Source: Mucilaginibacter rivuli (GTDB taxonomy: Bacteria > Bacteroidota > Bacteroidia > Sphingobacteriales > Sphingobacteriaceae). Taken from it: a DNA stretch of 64,000 bases. The stretch is from the NCBI RefSeq assembly GCF_019391655.1, contig NZ_JAHXPQ010000007.1, positions 216,236 to 280,235 of the forward strand, written 5' to 3'. Below are positions 1-7,311 of this stretch, one piece after another. The notes under the pieces were generated by a model. That model did no database searches, was not told the origin of the DNA, and saw nothing but the letters and a program-made list of their open reading frames with translations. The first letter of the stretch is position 1; each line of letters begins with the position of its first letter. Position numbers and translations under genes: made by a program.

Positions 1-2133
1 GATAACGATAAGCCGCTAAAGGGGAAAGGCACCACAGACAATAACGGTATACTGACTGTAAGTATTGAGGGCAGTAAAGCACTGGCTCTTACATCGCGCA
101 GCCTGCAAACTGTACTTGAACGTGGTGATAAAAAGCCCATTGCAAGCACGTTCGCTTTAAAATATGCCGACCCTAATATCGATGTGCAGTTTTTCCCTGA
201 AGGAGGGGAACTCATTGCCGGTGTATCAACACGCATAGGTTTTAAAGCCATAAAAGGTGATGGATTAGGCGTTAATATCAAAGGAACTGTAGTTGATAAC
301 GATGGCAAAGCCACCGCGGATATTAAAACTCAAAACCTCGGTATGGGCGCATTTTTTATGAACCCTGAAGATGGTAAGAGTTATAAGGCAAACGTTATTT
401 TTCCTGATGGCTCAACCCATGTGTATGATCTGCCACGTGTGCAACAAAGTAGCATTAACCTTTCGGTGAGTAATATCGATCCGGATAACCTGAGTATGAA
501 AATTTCTGCGAGCCAAACTTTTTTCGCACAACATCGGGATCAAAAGTTCTACGTAATTGCACAAAGCGGAGGCATTATTTATTATGCGGCCCAAAGTGTG
601 CTGTTAAATGCAGTATATACAGCAGCAATTCCCAAAACAAAATTCCCGACAGGTATAGTGCAGTTTACCTTATTTAATGATAAAGGCGACCCATACAGCG
701 AAAGGATAACCTTTGTGCAACGGAACGATTTTCTTAACCTGGCAGCAAGCACAGTAAAAAACGCTTTTTTAACACGCGAAAAGGTGAAACTCAACATATC
801 GGCAAAGGCGGATAACCTGCCTGCTATGGCAAATCTATCTGTGGCGGTTATTGATGAGACCAAGGTACCTTGTGATGAAAATGCCGAAACTACCATACTC
901 ACTAACCTCTTGCTTACATCAGACCTGAAGGGATATATAGAAAAGCCGAACTCATATTTTAACCATGTCACCCCCGAAAGTATTGCCAACCTGGATATAT
1001 TGATGCTTACACAAGGCTACCGCAGGTTCTCGTACCGGGATATTGTAAGGGATAAAACCCCGCAAATATACTTTTTGCCGGAGCAAAGTATTGAGGTAAC
1101 CGGTACGCTACGTAACCAAACCGGTATGCCAATAAACAAAGGCTCCATAAGTTTAAACATACCCGACAGGAACTTTACCACGCAAACAATAACCAATGCC
1201 GATGGTGTATTCAGGTTCTCAAAGTTGCTGCTTACTGATTCATCAAAAGTAGTTTTAAATGCCCGCAACAACGTGAATAATACTAACCTGATGATCATGC
1301 TTGACTATCCCCGCCAACAGGGATTAACCAAAAACCTGGATGCACCAAGCGAGGTATTGAACATTGACAGCGCATTGCACCCTTACCTGGTTAACAGCAA
1401 AAAGCAATTCAATACATCGCATACCTTAAGGGAGGTACAGATCAAAGATAAGCCTGCTCCCAAAAAGATCAGTCACATTGATTTTCCAAACCTGGTAGGG
1501 CTAAACATGCTGGCAGATCACGACCTTTCGGCCGACAGGCTTAAAGACTGTAACGATTTTTTAACCTGTGTACAGGGTATGCTTATTGGTGTAACCTTTG
1601 ATGTAGATAACTTTTATATCACCCGCGATTATAACCAGGGCAAAAAAGTGCCTATGGCCATATACGTTGGTGGTTTCCCGGTTGATTATAATTACCTGAA
1701 CAGTGTAAACCCAAAGCAGGTAGAATCCATAGAAATATTTAACAACGATGGTGTAAGCGGCATTAACCGTATGAATAATACAAATGGCGTACTGGTTGTT
1801 AATATGCGTAAGCCTCCCGAAGGTAAAAAGGTTACCTTAGCCCAGCTTAAAGAGCTGTTCCCGCCAAAATACCTGCTTACTTTCGCGCCACAGGGATATA
1901 CCATGGATAGGGTATTTTACTCGCCAAAATATGTTGCACCGCGCATGGTACAAGCTGCTAATGACCTGCGCAGCACCATTTACTGGAACCCGCTTGTATA
2001 TACCGATAAAACAGGCAATGCAAGTTTGGAGTACTATAACGCTGATGGTAAAGGCACTTATAAAGTTGTTGTTGAAGGGATTGATGCTGATGGTAACATT
2101 GGCCGCTATGTGTACCGGTATAAGGTACAGTAG
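1..2133 (+). CDS. Surface protein with carboxypeptidase-regulatory and TonB-plug-like domains, C-terminal part
   Basis: The frame is open from base 1, so the start lies upstream of the window; about 710 codons are present, ending at TAG 2131-2133. The first GTG at 184 is internal. The product resembles large Bacteroidota envelope proteins made of macroglobulin-like beta-sandwich domains, then a carboxypeptidase-regulatory Ig-like domain (codons for IEVTGTLRNQTG near 1084, IPDRNFTTQTITNADGVFRF after it), then a plug-like domain (VGGFPVDYNYLNSVNPKQVE, near 1666) of the kind found in TonB-dependent receptors. No receptor beta-barrel follows: the protein ends soon after the plug. Export to the outer membrane or surface is inferred; the signal peptide would be outside the window. 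The substrate is unknown. Family-level call is firm, exact role is not. Confidence 0.75.
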   Translation, partial: DNDKPLKGKGTTDNNGILTVSIEGSKALALTSRSLQTVLERGDKKPIASTFALKYADPNIDVQFFPEGGELIAGVSTRIGFKAIKGDGLGVNIKGTVVDNDGKATADIKTQNLGMGAFFMNPEDGKSYKANVIFPDGSTHVYDLPRVQQSSINLSVSNIDPDNLSMKISASQTFFAQHRDQKFYVIAQSGGIIYYAAQSVLLNAVYTAAIPKTKFPTGIVQFTLFNDKGDPYSERITFVQRNDFLNLAASTVKNAFLTREKVKLNISAKADNLPAMANLSVAVIDETKVPCDENAETTILTNLLLTSDLKGYIEKPNSYFNHVTPESIANLDILMLTQGYRRFSYRDIVRDKTPQIYFLPEQSIEVTGTLRNQTGMPINKGSISLNIPDRNFTTQTITNADGVFRFSKLLLTDSSKVVLNARNNVNNTNLMIMLDYPRQQGLTKNLDAPSEVLNIDSALHPYLVNSKKQFNTSHTLREVQIKDKPAPKKISHIDFPNLVGLNMLADHDLSADRLKDCNDFLTCVQGMLIGVTFDVDNFYITRDYNQGKKVPMAIYVGGFPVDYNYLNSVNPKQVESIEIFNNDGVSGINRMNNTNGVLVVNMRKPPEGKKVTLAQLKELFPPKYLLTFAPQGYTMDRVFYSPKYVAPRMVQAANDLRSTIYWNPLVYTDKTGNASLEYYNADGKGTYKVVVEGIDADGNIGRYVYRYKVQ

Positions 2134-2136
2134 ATA

Positions 2137-2205
2137 GAGTCAAGAAGAAAGAATCAGGAATCAAGAGAACACTCATCTTGGTTCTTGATTCTTTACTCTT
2201 GATTC
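2137..2205. repeat. Heptad-periodic array with inverted arms (element H1)
   Basis: Between two convergent stop codons lie units of exactly 7 bases: on the left GAGTCAA, GAAGAAA, GAATCAG and GAATCAA (2137-2164), on the right TTGGTTC, TTGATTC, TTTACTC and TTGATTC (2178-2205). The right arm is the approximate reverse complement of the left, so a hairpin can form, in more than one register. It fills the gap between the stops of both flanking genes and may act as a bidirectional 3' end structure. Confidence 0.8.
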
Positions 2206-2211
2206 TGCTTT

Positions 2212-2907
2212 TTAAAACTTATACCCTATGCCAATTTGCCAAACCTGGTTAGCATATTGAGGGTTGTTTGATGACGCATAGCTGGTATTGCTTTGCAGAT
2301 CGATGGTATAACGGCCGCGTAACTCAACATTACGGTTTAATGCTATAGCCACACCAAAAACACCATCTATCAGGGTTTTATTATAGCCTTCACTATCCAG
2401 GTTATACTGGTTTTGTACCGTAGTAGTAAAACCATTGTTGTAGATGTTTTGCGTTGAGGTAAGGAATGATACCTGCGGGCCGATAACAAAACTAAACCCA
2501 CGTGTTACATATAGCTTTAATAACAATGGCAGATCAATAAATTGGCTGCGTTGTGTAAACTGGCCACCAAAGCCGGTGTATGCTGTGTAACCTTTTTCTG
2601 AGTATAACAGGTCAGCTTCGAAACCAAAAGGATAGGAGATAGGTACATCCAAACTAATACCCGCGTTTAACCCTGCTTTTATATCGGTACGAAAGCCCGG
2701 GTCGTTTGGTTTAATAATGTTCGCGAGGTTTATGCCACCTACTATACCTAACCGTGGCCGGTTAAAATCGTTATCAACTACCTTGCGTTGCTGTTGTTGC
2801 GGCGCACGGCGTTGCGGGTAATTACGGCGTGCAGGCGGGTAACGCTGTGCACTTACAGAAGCTGCTATACTAAGCAGGCATATTGATAATAAGATAATTT
2901 TTTTCAT
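2212..2907 (-). CDS. Outer-membrane beta-barrel protein, PorT-like family
   Basis: A 231-residue protein starting at ATG 2907. Residues 1-20 form a signal peptide ending in SVSAQ. A basic, Pro/Gln/Arg-rich stretch follows (about residues 22-45), then alternating hydrophobic strands typical of an eight-stranded barrel (for example FGFEADLLYSEKGYTAY), ending with the terminal strand VWQIGIGYKF, whose last aromatic residue is the usual outer-membrane insertion signal. Members are common in Bacteroidota as porin-family or PorT-like proteins; function is mostly unassigned. It is monocistronic, convergent with the preceding gene, and separated from it only by the heptad array. No TAnnTTTG box is clear upstream. 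Confidence 0.8.
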   Translation of the reverse strand: MKKIILLSICLLSIAASVSAQRYPPARRNYPQRRAPQQQQRKVVDNDFNRPRLGIVGGINLANIIKPNDPGFRTDIKAGLNAGISLDVPISYPFGFEADLLYSEKGYTAYTGFGGQFTQRSQFIDLPLLLKLYVTRGFSFVIGPQVSFLTSTQNIYNNGFTTTVQNQYNLDSEGYNKTLIDGVFGVAIALNRNVELRGRYTIDLQSNTSYASSNNPQYANQVWQIGIGYKF

Positions 2908-3060
2908 GATTCTTAATTTTTATTATAATGGTATAGATAACAGGAAAGCCGAAAGGTTTATTGTGTAATTAATTTAATACCTGGTTAAATTTTTAAATGC
3001 GCGTTGTAAATTCATTTTTAAAAAGACGATAAAAACAAACCATAAGTAACGTGCATTATG

Positions 3061-3068
3061 TAATTTTG
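3061..3068 (+). promoter_or_regulatory. Candidate -7 box TAATTTTG for the DinB-like gene
   Basis: TAATTTTG matches the Bacteroidota TAnnTTTG -7 consensus and lies 19 bases before the ATG at 3088. No TTTG lies 19-21 bases upstream, so only half of the promoter is seen. Confidence 0.4.
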
Positions 3069-3087
3069 AATAATAAAATTTACTGCC

Positions 3088-3576
3088 ATGGCCGATCTGT
3101 CTTTAGTTGAATCAACAACCCGCAAACAATTACTGGCTCTGTTAGAGGGCGGTAACTCCCACGCATCGTTAACTGAAGCTTTGCATGGTTTACCGGAGAA
3201 TTTAAGAGGCGTTAAACCCAATGATGCGCCCTACAGCATCTGGCAATTGGTTGATCATATCCGTGTGGTACAGTGGGATGTATTAAAACTCAGCACTAAC
3301 CTGCAGCATACATCGCCAAAATGGCCCGATGCTTATTGGCCAAAAAACGCGGCCCCCAAAAGCGAAGAGGAATGGCAAAACTCGATCGACCAGATATTAA
3401 GTGACCGCCAAAAATTTATTGACCTTGTAAGTGATGAAGACGTTGACCTGTTTGAGCCCTTCGCCACGGAAGAGAACGAGACCATTTTCAGGTTCGCGTT
3501 GATGATGGCCGACCATAACAGCTATCACATAGGCCAGATCGTGCTGATGAGGCGAATGCTGAATAGCTGGAAATAG
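3088..3576 (+). CDS. DinB/YfiT-like four-helix protein
   Basis: A 162-residue protein with the DinB-superfamily layout: a His in the first long helix (WQLVDHIRVVQWD, about residues 51-63) and a closing HNSYHIGQIVLMRRML helix (about residues 143-158), which together give the usual His metal triad. DinB-like proteins form a four-helix bundle, often bind Zn or Ni, and include thiol-S-transferases using bacillithiol or mycothiol. A bacillithiol gene (bshB1) occurs in this window, so a bacillithiol-dependent role is possible but only inferred. It is a single gene, ending two bases before the stop of the convergent hydrolase gene. Confidence 0.8.
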   Translation: MADLSLVESTTRKQLLALLEGGNSHASLTEALHGLPENLRGVKPNDAPYSIWQLVDHIRVVQWDVLKLSTNLQHTSPKWPDAYWPKNAAPKSEEEWQNSIDQILSDRQKFIDLVSDEDVDLFEPFATEENETIFRFALMMADHNSYHIGQIVLMRRMLNSWK

Positions 3577-3578
3577 CG

Positions 3579-4916
3579 TTATTTGCTTTTTAGTCCCTTT
3601 ATAAAGTCAACTATAGCAGTAATAAGTTCAGGTTTAACAGGTAACGATGGGTCGTTATAAGTAGCCATATTTCCGGCCCTATCAGTTGGTGCTTGCTTTA
3701 AAACGTGGTTCATTCCGTCAATGATCTTTAGTGTCGCTTCAGATTTTGCTTTCTTTAGCAATTCGGCATCAAGCACACTTACTTGCATATCATTATTCCC
3801 CTGTATGATTAGCACGGGCAGCTTAATCTTTTTGATAACACGGGCCGGGTCAATAAATATCGCGCTCATCAGGTAGGGTTGTACACTCGGTCTGGCAAGC
3901 GCGTATAGTGCGGGGTCAACTTTAGGTGTTGTTTTCCCTTTTTTTAAACTATCTACAATGGTTTTAAACTCCATAGCTACCGATGGTGGCGCAGATTTCA
4001 TTTGCTCCGCTATAATCACGTCTGCTGTTCTGCCCGGGCCTGCTACTGATATAAAACCTGCCAGATTTTCGGCACTGTAACAAGCTATCATGCCAACCAG
4101 CGATCCTTCGCTGTGCCCCAATACGATCACTTTCGAAAAACGGTCGTCTTCCTGCAGTTTAACTATTACCGAACCGGCATCATCGCTCATGTCGCTAAAC
4201 TTGGTATCTTTTTCTTTTTGCGATGTTGTGCTTTGCCCTACGCCACGTTTATCATACCGTAATGATGCGATACCCGCTTTACCTAAACCTTCGGCAAGGT
4301 ATTTAAAGGCGTCGGTTTTAGAGCCCAGGGAGCTGTTGCAGTTCCTGTCGGTAGGGCCTGAACCTGCTATGATCAGTACAACCGGTATTTTTCCGGTAGC
4401 GTTTTTAGGAGTGGTCAATGTACCCGAAAGGGTGCCTGCCAGTGTTTTTAAAGTAAAAGGCGATTCTGTTAACGATGGGTCGGATATGGCCGGTGAAGAA
4501 GGTGCTGCTATTAAAGCTGGTACATTCGCACCCGTAGGCTTTTCTTCTTTATATTCTCTGAAATACAAGCCATCAATTTGATTATAACCGTTTAACGATA
4601 GGTTGATGAATAGGGTAGCATTTTCATACTCCGCCTTGTAAACACCCGCTGTGCTCATATATTTTGCGAAAGTAGTTTGCTTTAAATTACCTATTTGGGC
4701 ATGCATGCTGCTGATGAGTTCTTTGGTTTTATCTAAAGGCAAACTTGTTTTAACCGCAGGTGCAAACATGGCGAACAAGCTATCGGGAAGGCTATTGTTA
4801 TAATACTTTTTAAGCTTACCAATAGCAGTAGCATAGTTAGGTTTTTCAGTCTGCGCAAAAACCGACAGCACCGATACCACAAACATCAAACACAATAAAA
4901 CTCTTCTCATCATCAT
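3579..4916 (-). CDS. Secreted alpha/beta hydrolase with N-terminal DUF3887
   Basis: A 445-residue protein; three Met codons in a row (4916, 4913, 4910) leave the exact start open. Residues 1-21 are a signal peptide (SVLSVFAQ), so it is periplasmic or surface-exposed. Residues about 25-120 form a DUF3887-type NTF2-like domain. The rest is an alpha/beta hydrolase: oxyanion strand VVLIIAGSGPTDRN, nucleophile elbow GHSEG, acid-region loop IIQGNNDMQVS and catalytic His in GMNHVLK. The arrangement matches secreted Bacteroidota hydrolases annotated as acyl-CoA thioester hydrolase/BAAT-like or prolyl-oligopeptidase-like. The substrate cannot be told from sequence. It is a single gene between a convergent neighbour and the octad array. 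Confidence 0.82.
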   Translation of the reverse strand: MMMRRVLLCLMFVVSVLSVFAQTEKPNYATAIGKLKKYYNNSLPDSLFAMFAPAVKTSLPLDKTKELISSMHAQIGNLKQTTFAKYMSTAGVYKAEYENATLFINLSLNGYNQIDGLYFREYKEEKPTGANVPALIAAPSSPAISDPSLTESPFTLKTLAGTLSGTLTTPKNATGKIPVVLIIAGSGPTDRNCNSSLGSKTDAFKYLAEGLGKAGIASLRYDKRGVGQSTTSQKEKDTKFSDMSDDAGSVIVKLQEDDRFSKVIVLGHSEGSLVGMIACYSAENLAGFISVAGPGRTADVIIAEQMKSAPPSVAMEFKTIVDSLKKGKTTPKVDPALYALARPSVQPYLMSAIFIDPARVIKKIKLPVLIIQGNNDMQVSVLDAELLKKAKSEATLKIIDGMNHVLKQAPTDRAGNMATYNDPSLPVKPELITAIVDFIKGLKSK

Positions 4917-4969
4917 AATTATATCAGCCTAAAGTAGGCAATAATCAATCTCATTTAAAATATTCGGCA

Positions 4970-5001
4970 TTTACTCATCTGCATATTTGCACATTAATCT
5001 A
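4970..5001. repeat. Octad-periodic array at the 3' end of the M3 peptidase gene (O1)
   Basis: Four consecutive 8-base units: TTTACTCA, TCTGCATA, TTTGCACA and TTAATCTA. The last contains the stop codon of the minus-strand M3 peptidase gene (TAA, 4994-4996). The same unit in inverted orientation occurs before the start codon of that gene. Confidence 0.7.
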
Positions 5002-6697
5002 TCTTATCCATCTCAGCCTTCACAAACTCAGCCAATTCTTTTACATAGCTTGCGCTGAAATCAAATTTGATGCCTGCTGTTTCGTAAATTTCGGTGATGG
5101 TTTTGGTATAGCCTAATTTTAAAGCTGCTATGTACTGGTCCAAACCTTTTTCCGGGTTTTCTTTATAGTTTTTCCAAACAGCTATAGCGCCTAATTGGGC
5201 CATTCCGTATTCAATATAGTAAAACGGCACTTCAAAAATATGCAGCTGTTTTTGCCACAGGTTTTGCTTGGCATCTTCCAGGCCGGCCCAATCAACAAAG
5301 CTGGCGCCAAAACGGTCGAATATCTGTGTCCAGGCTTCAGTACGTTGCTCGTTGGTATGGTCGGGGTTGGTATATATCCAGTGCTGGAATTGATCAACCA
5401 CGGCTACCCATGGCAGGGTTTTCAATACATCAAAAAGCTGGTCGCGTTTGGCGCGTTTTAGTTCCGCCTCGTCTTTAAAATAAACATCCCAGTTATCCAT
5501 CGATATCAGCTCCATCGACATCGATGCCAGTTCGGCAACCTCGCTCGGGCAATGTTTAAAATCGTTCAGTTCCAGGTCTGCCGTTAAAAAGGTATGTACT
5601 GCGTGGCCGCCTTCGTGCACCATCGTGGTGAGGTCGCGCAAGCCACCGGCCGAGTTCATAAATATAAAAGGCGCACCTGTTTCGGCCAATGGATAGTTAT
5701 AACCACCCGGTGCCTTGCCTTTGCGGCTCTCTACATCAAACAGTCCATTGTCTTTCATTATTTCCAAACGCTCACCCAAATAATGGCTGATGTTGGTAAA
5801 ACACTGTATCGATTTTTCTATCAGCTCTTCGCCACTGCTAAATGGTTTTAATGCCGCTTTTCCTGTAATATCTACTTCAGTGTCCCATGGTTTTAAAGCC
5901 TCAAGATTCAACGCTGCTTTACGTTTTTCGGCCTGCGCTTTCAGTATCGGAACAATCTCTTTTTCTATCGCTTCATGAAAATTATAACAATCCTGTGATG
6001 TATAATCAAAGCGCCCCATGGCTTTGAACATATAATCGCGGAAATTTTCGAAGCCGGCATTCAGCGCCAGTTTATGGCGCAGGCCGCGCAGGTGATTAAA
6101 TAACTCATTCAGCTTATCCCTGTCCTGCAAACGGCGGGTGGTTATTTTCTCCCAAACGCTTTGGCGCTTATCGCGATCCTGGTCCTTCAAAAATACCGAA
6201 GCCTGCTCTAAAGTAAACTCCTTATCATCAATATGCACCGACATGGCGCCGGTAGTCGATTGGTATTTTTGTTGCTCCACCTGTATTTCGGTTTGTATCG
6301 GGATATTCTCCTCGCGGAAAAGCTCCAGCGCGTTCTTCACTCCACGCAGGTAAATAAAGAATTTTTTGCCATCCAGTTGCTCAGCAAACTCACTGGCTAC
6401 AAACTTCTCATTTAGCTTGTTGCTGTAAGGGGCAATATTCGGTTCAATCTCGGTAGCGAAATACTGGAACTTTTGCAGCAGGTCTTCGCTTACCGTATCG
6501 CAGGTCATGCGGATGTATCGCCATGCAAAATCTTCTTCTAAAGCTGCCTCTAACTCGCTACGGTCCTGCAGCCATTTCTCCAGTTCTTCAACCGAATTTA
6601 TTGCACGGTCGGTTAACTCTTTATAAAATGGCTCAAGGGTTTCCCACTTAATTTCAAGTTCGGCGGGTATATATTTTCTTTCTTTTTTATGGATCAT
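4994..6697 (-). CDS. M3 family oligoendopeptidase
   Basis: A 567-residue zinc metallopeptidase of family M3 (oligoendopeptidase F type), starting at ATG 6697. The zinc site HEGGH is at residues 361-365, with the downstream conserved segment PSEVAELASMSMELIS giving the third ligand Glu about 25 residues later. There is no signal peptide, so it probably acts in the cytoplasm on peptides of roughly 6-20 residues. Length is normal for the family. It is monocistronic and framed by octad arrays of opposite orientation on either side. Family call is certain; the precise peptide preference is not. Confidence 0.93.
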   Translation of the reverse strand: MIHKKERKYIPAELEIKWETLEPFYKELTDRAINSVEELEKWLQDRSELEAALEEDFAWRYIRMTCDTVSEDLLQKFQYFATEIEPNIAPYSNKLNEKFVASEFAEQLDGKKFFIYLRGVKNALELFREENIPIQTEIQVEQQKYQSTTGAMSVHIDDKEFTLEQASVFLKDQDRDKRQSVWEKITTRRLQDRDKLNELFNHLRGLRHKLALNAGFENFRDYMFKAMGRFDYTSQDCYNFHEAIEKEIVPILKAQAEKRKAALNLEALKPWDTEVDITGKAALKPFSSGEELIEKSIQCFTNISHYLGERLEIMKDNGLFDVESRKGKAPGGYNYPLAETGAPFIFMNSAGGLRDLTTMVHEGGHAVHTFLTADLELNDFKHCPSEVAELASMSMELISMDNWDVYFKDEAELKRAKRDQLFDVLKTLPWVAVVDQFQHWIYTNPDHTNEQRTEAWTQIFDRFGASFVDWAGLEDAKQNLWQKQLHIFEVPFYYIEYGMAQLGAIAVWKNYKENPEKGLDQYIAALKLGYTKTITEIYETAGIKFDFSASYVKELAEFVKAEMDKID

Positions 6698-6729
6698 CGT
6701 ATGAATATGCTGATGGGCAAATATGGGTA
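6698..6729. repeat. Octad-periodic array before the M3 peptidase start (O2)
   Basis: Units CGTATGAA, TATGCTGA, TGGGCAAA and TATGGGTA follow one another with an exact 8-base step and touch the start codon at 6695-6697. Read on the minus strand they are the TTTGCACA-type unit, that is, inverted relative to O1. Confidence 0.6.
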
Positions 6730-6735
6730 TTATTT

Positions 6736-6841
6736 GATTTCGAATTTCGGATTTTCGATTTCGAATTTATAAATGAATATGGGTATTTATGGGTATTCTT
6801 TTATTTTTATTTAGGATTCAGATGTTCGATTTCGGATTTAC
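6736..6841. repeat. Heptad-periodic AT-rich arrays (H5)
   Basis: Two tracts with a 7-base step: GATTTCG, AATTTCG, GATTTTC, GATTTCG, AATTTAT at 6736-6770, and GGATTCA, GATGTTC, GATTTCG, GATTTAC at 6814-6841. Between them TATGGGTATT repeats with a 10-base step. Together with O2 and the following REP this fills the 372-base gap between the M3 gene and the small membrane protein gene. Confidence 0.65.
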
Positions 6842-6885
6842 TTTGCATAATCATTAAGCAGGTAAAAATAGGTATCTTCCAACTC

Positions 6886-7009
6886 TGTCATGGCGATCCG
6901 CCTCTTCGGCGGAATGGCCATCACTGAGGATATTCACGACATACATGGTTGCAGACCTGTCTCAGAGATTGCCACGTCGTTCCCGAAAAGGGAACTTCTC
7001 GCAATGACA
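6886..7009. repeat. REP/MITE-like palindromic element, GTCATTGCGA class
   Basis: The ends are inverted: TGTCATGGCGA at 6886 and TCGCAATGACA ending at 7009 (10 of 11 match). Internal hairpins are CCGCCTCTTCGGCGG near 6898 and TTCCCGAAAAGGGAA near 6980. The same class recurs at the right end of the window. No coding capacity. Confidence 0.75.
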
Positions 7010-7069
7010 AATCTGTTGTAAACAGATAAAATAGGTATTCAGAAACCTTCCAACCTTTCAACAAAAAAA

Positions 7070-7303
7070 CTATTTAGGCAATTCCGCCAAAGTCTCCATC
7101 CTGCCATCATTACGCACCACATGCCATTTATTATCCGCGTTAAAATAAACCTCGTTGGTATGTTTATCAAACAACATTACGCCCGATGCCTGGTTGATCA
7201 CCTCGTAACGGCTTTCAGTTTGTTTTTGGTACATGGCAAACAGTACGGCAACCAGTGCCATGCCTACCAGCAGGTACAATACTTTAAATACGTTGTTAGC
7301 CAT
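7070..7303 (-). CDS. Small single-pass membrane protein downstream of lon
   Basis: A 77-residue protein from ATG 7303. One hydrophobic helix spans about residues 7-24 (VLYLLVGMALVAVLFAMY), followed by a polar domain with a short beta-rich pattern (GVMLFDKHTNEVYFNADNKWHVV). It begins eight bases after the lon stop on the same strand, so it is very probably co-transcribed and translationally linked with lon. I do not recognise the family. The topology (short N-terminus, C-terminal 50 residues outside the bilayer) suggests an inner-membrane accessory protein, but no function can be assigned. Confidence 0.7.
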   Translation of the reverse strand: MANNVFKVLYLLVGMALVAVLFAMYQKQTESRYEVINQASGVMLFDKHTNEVYFNADNKWHVVRNDGRMETLAELPK

Positions 7304-7311
7304 GTAATATG

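Noticed and set aside
6886..7009. Small RNA gene in the lon-M3 gap
   Set aside because: The hairpins and inverted ends match a dispersed REP class seen again at the window end, and no promoter or T-run terminator frames it.
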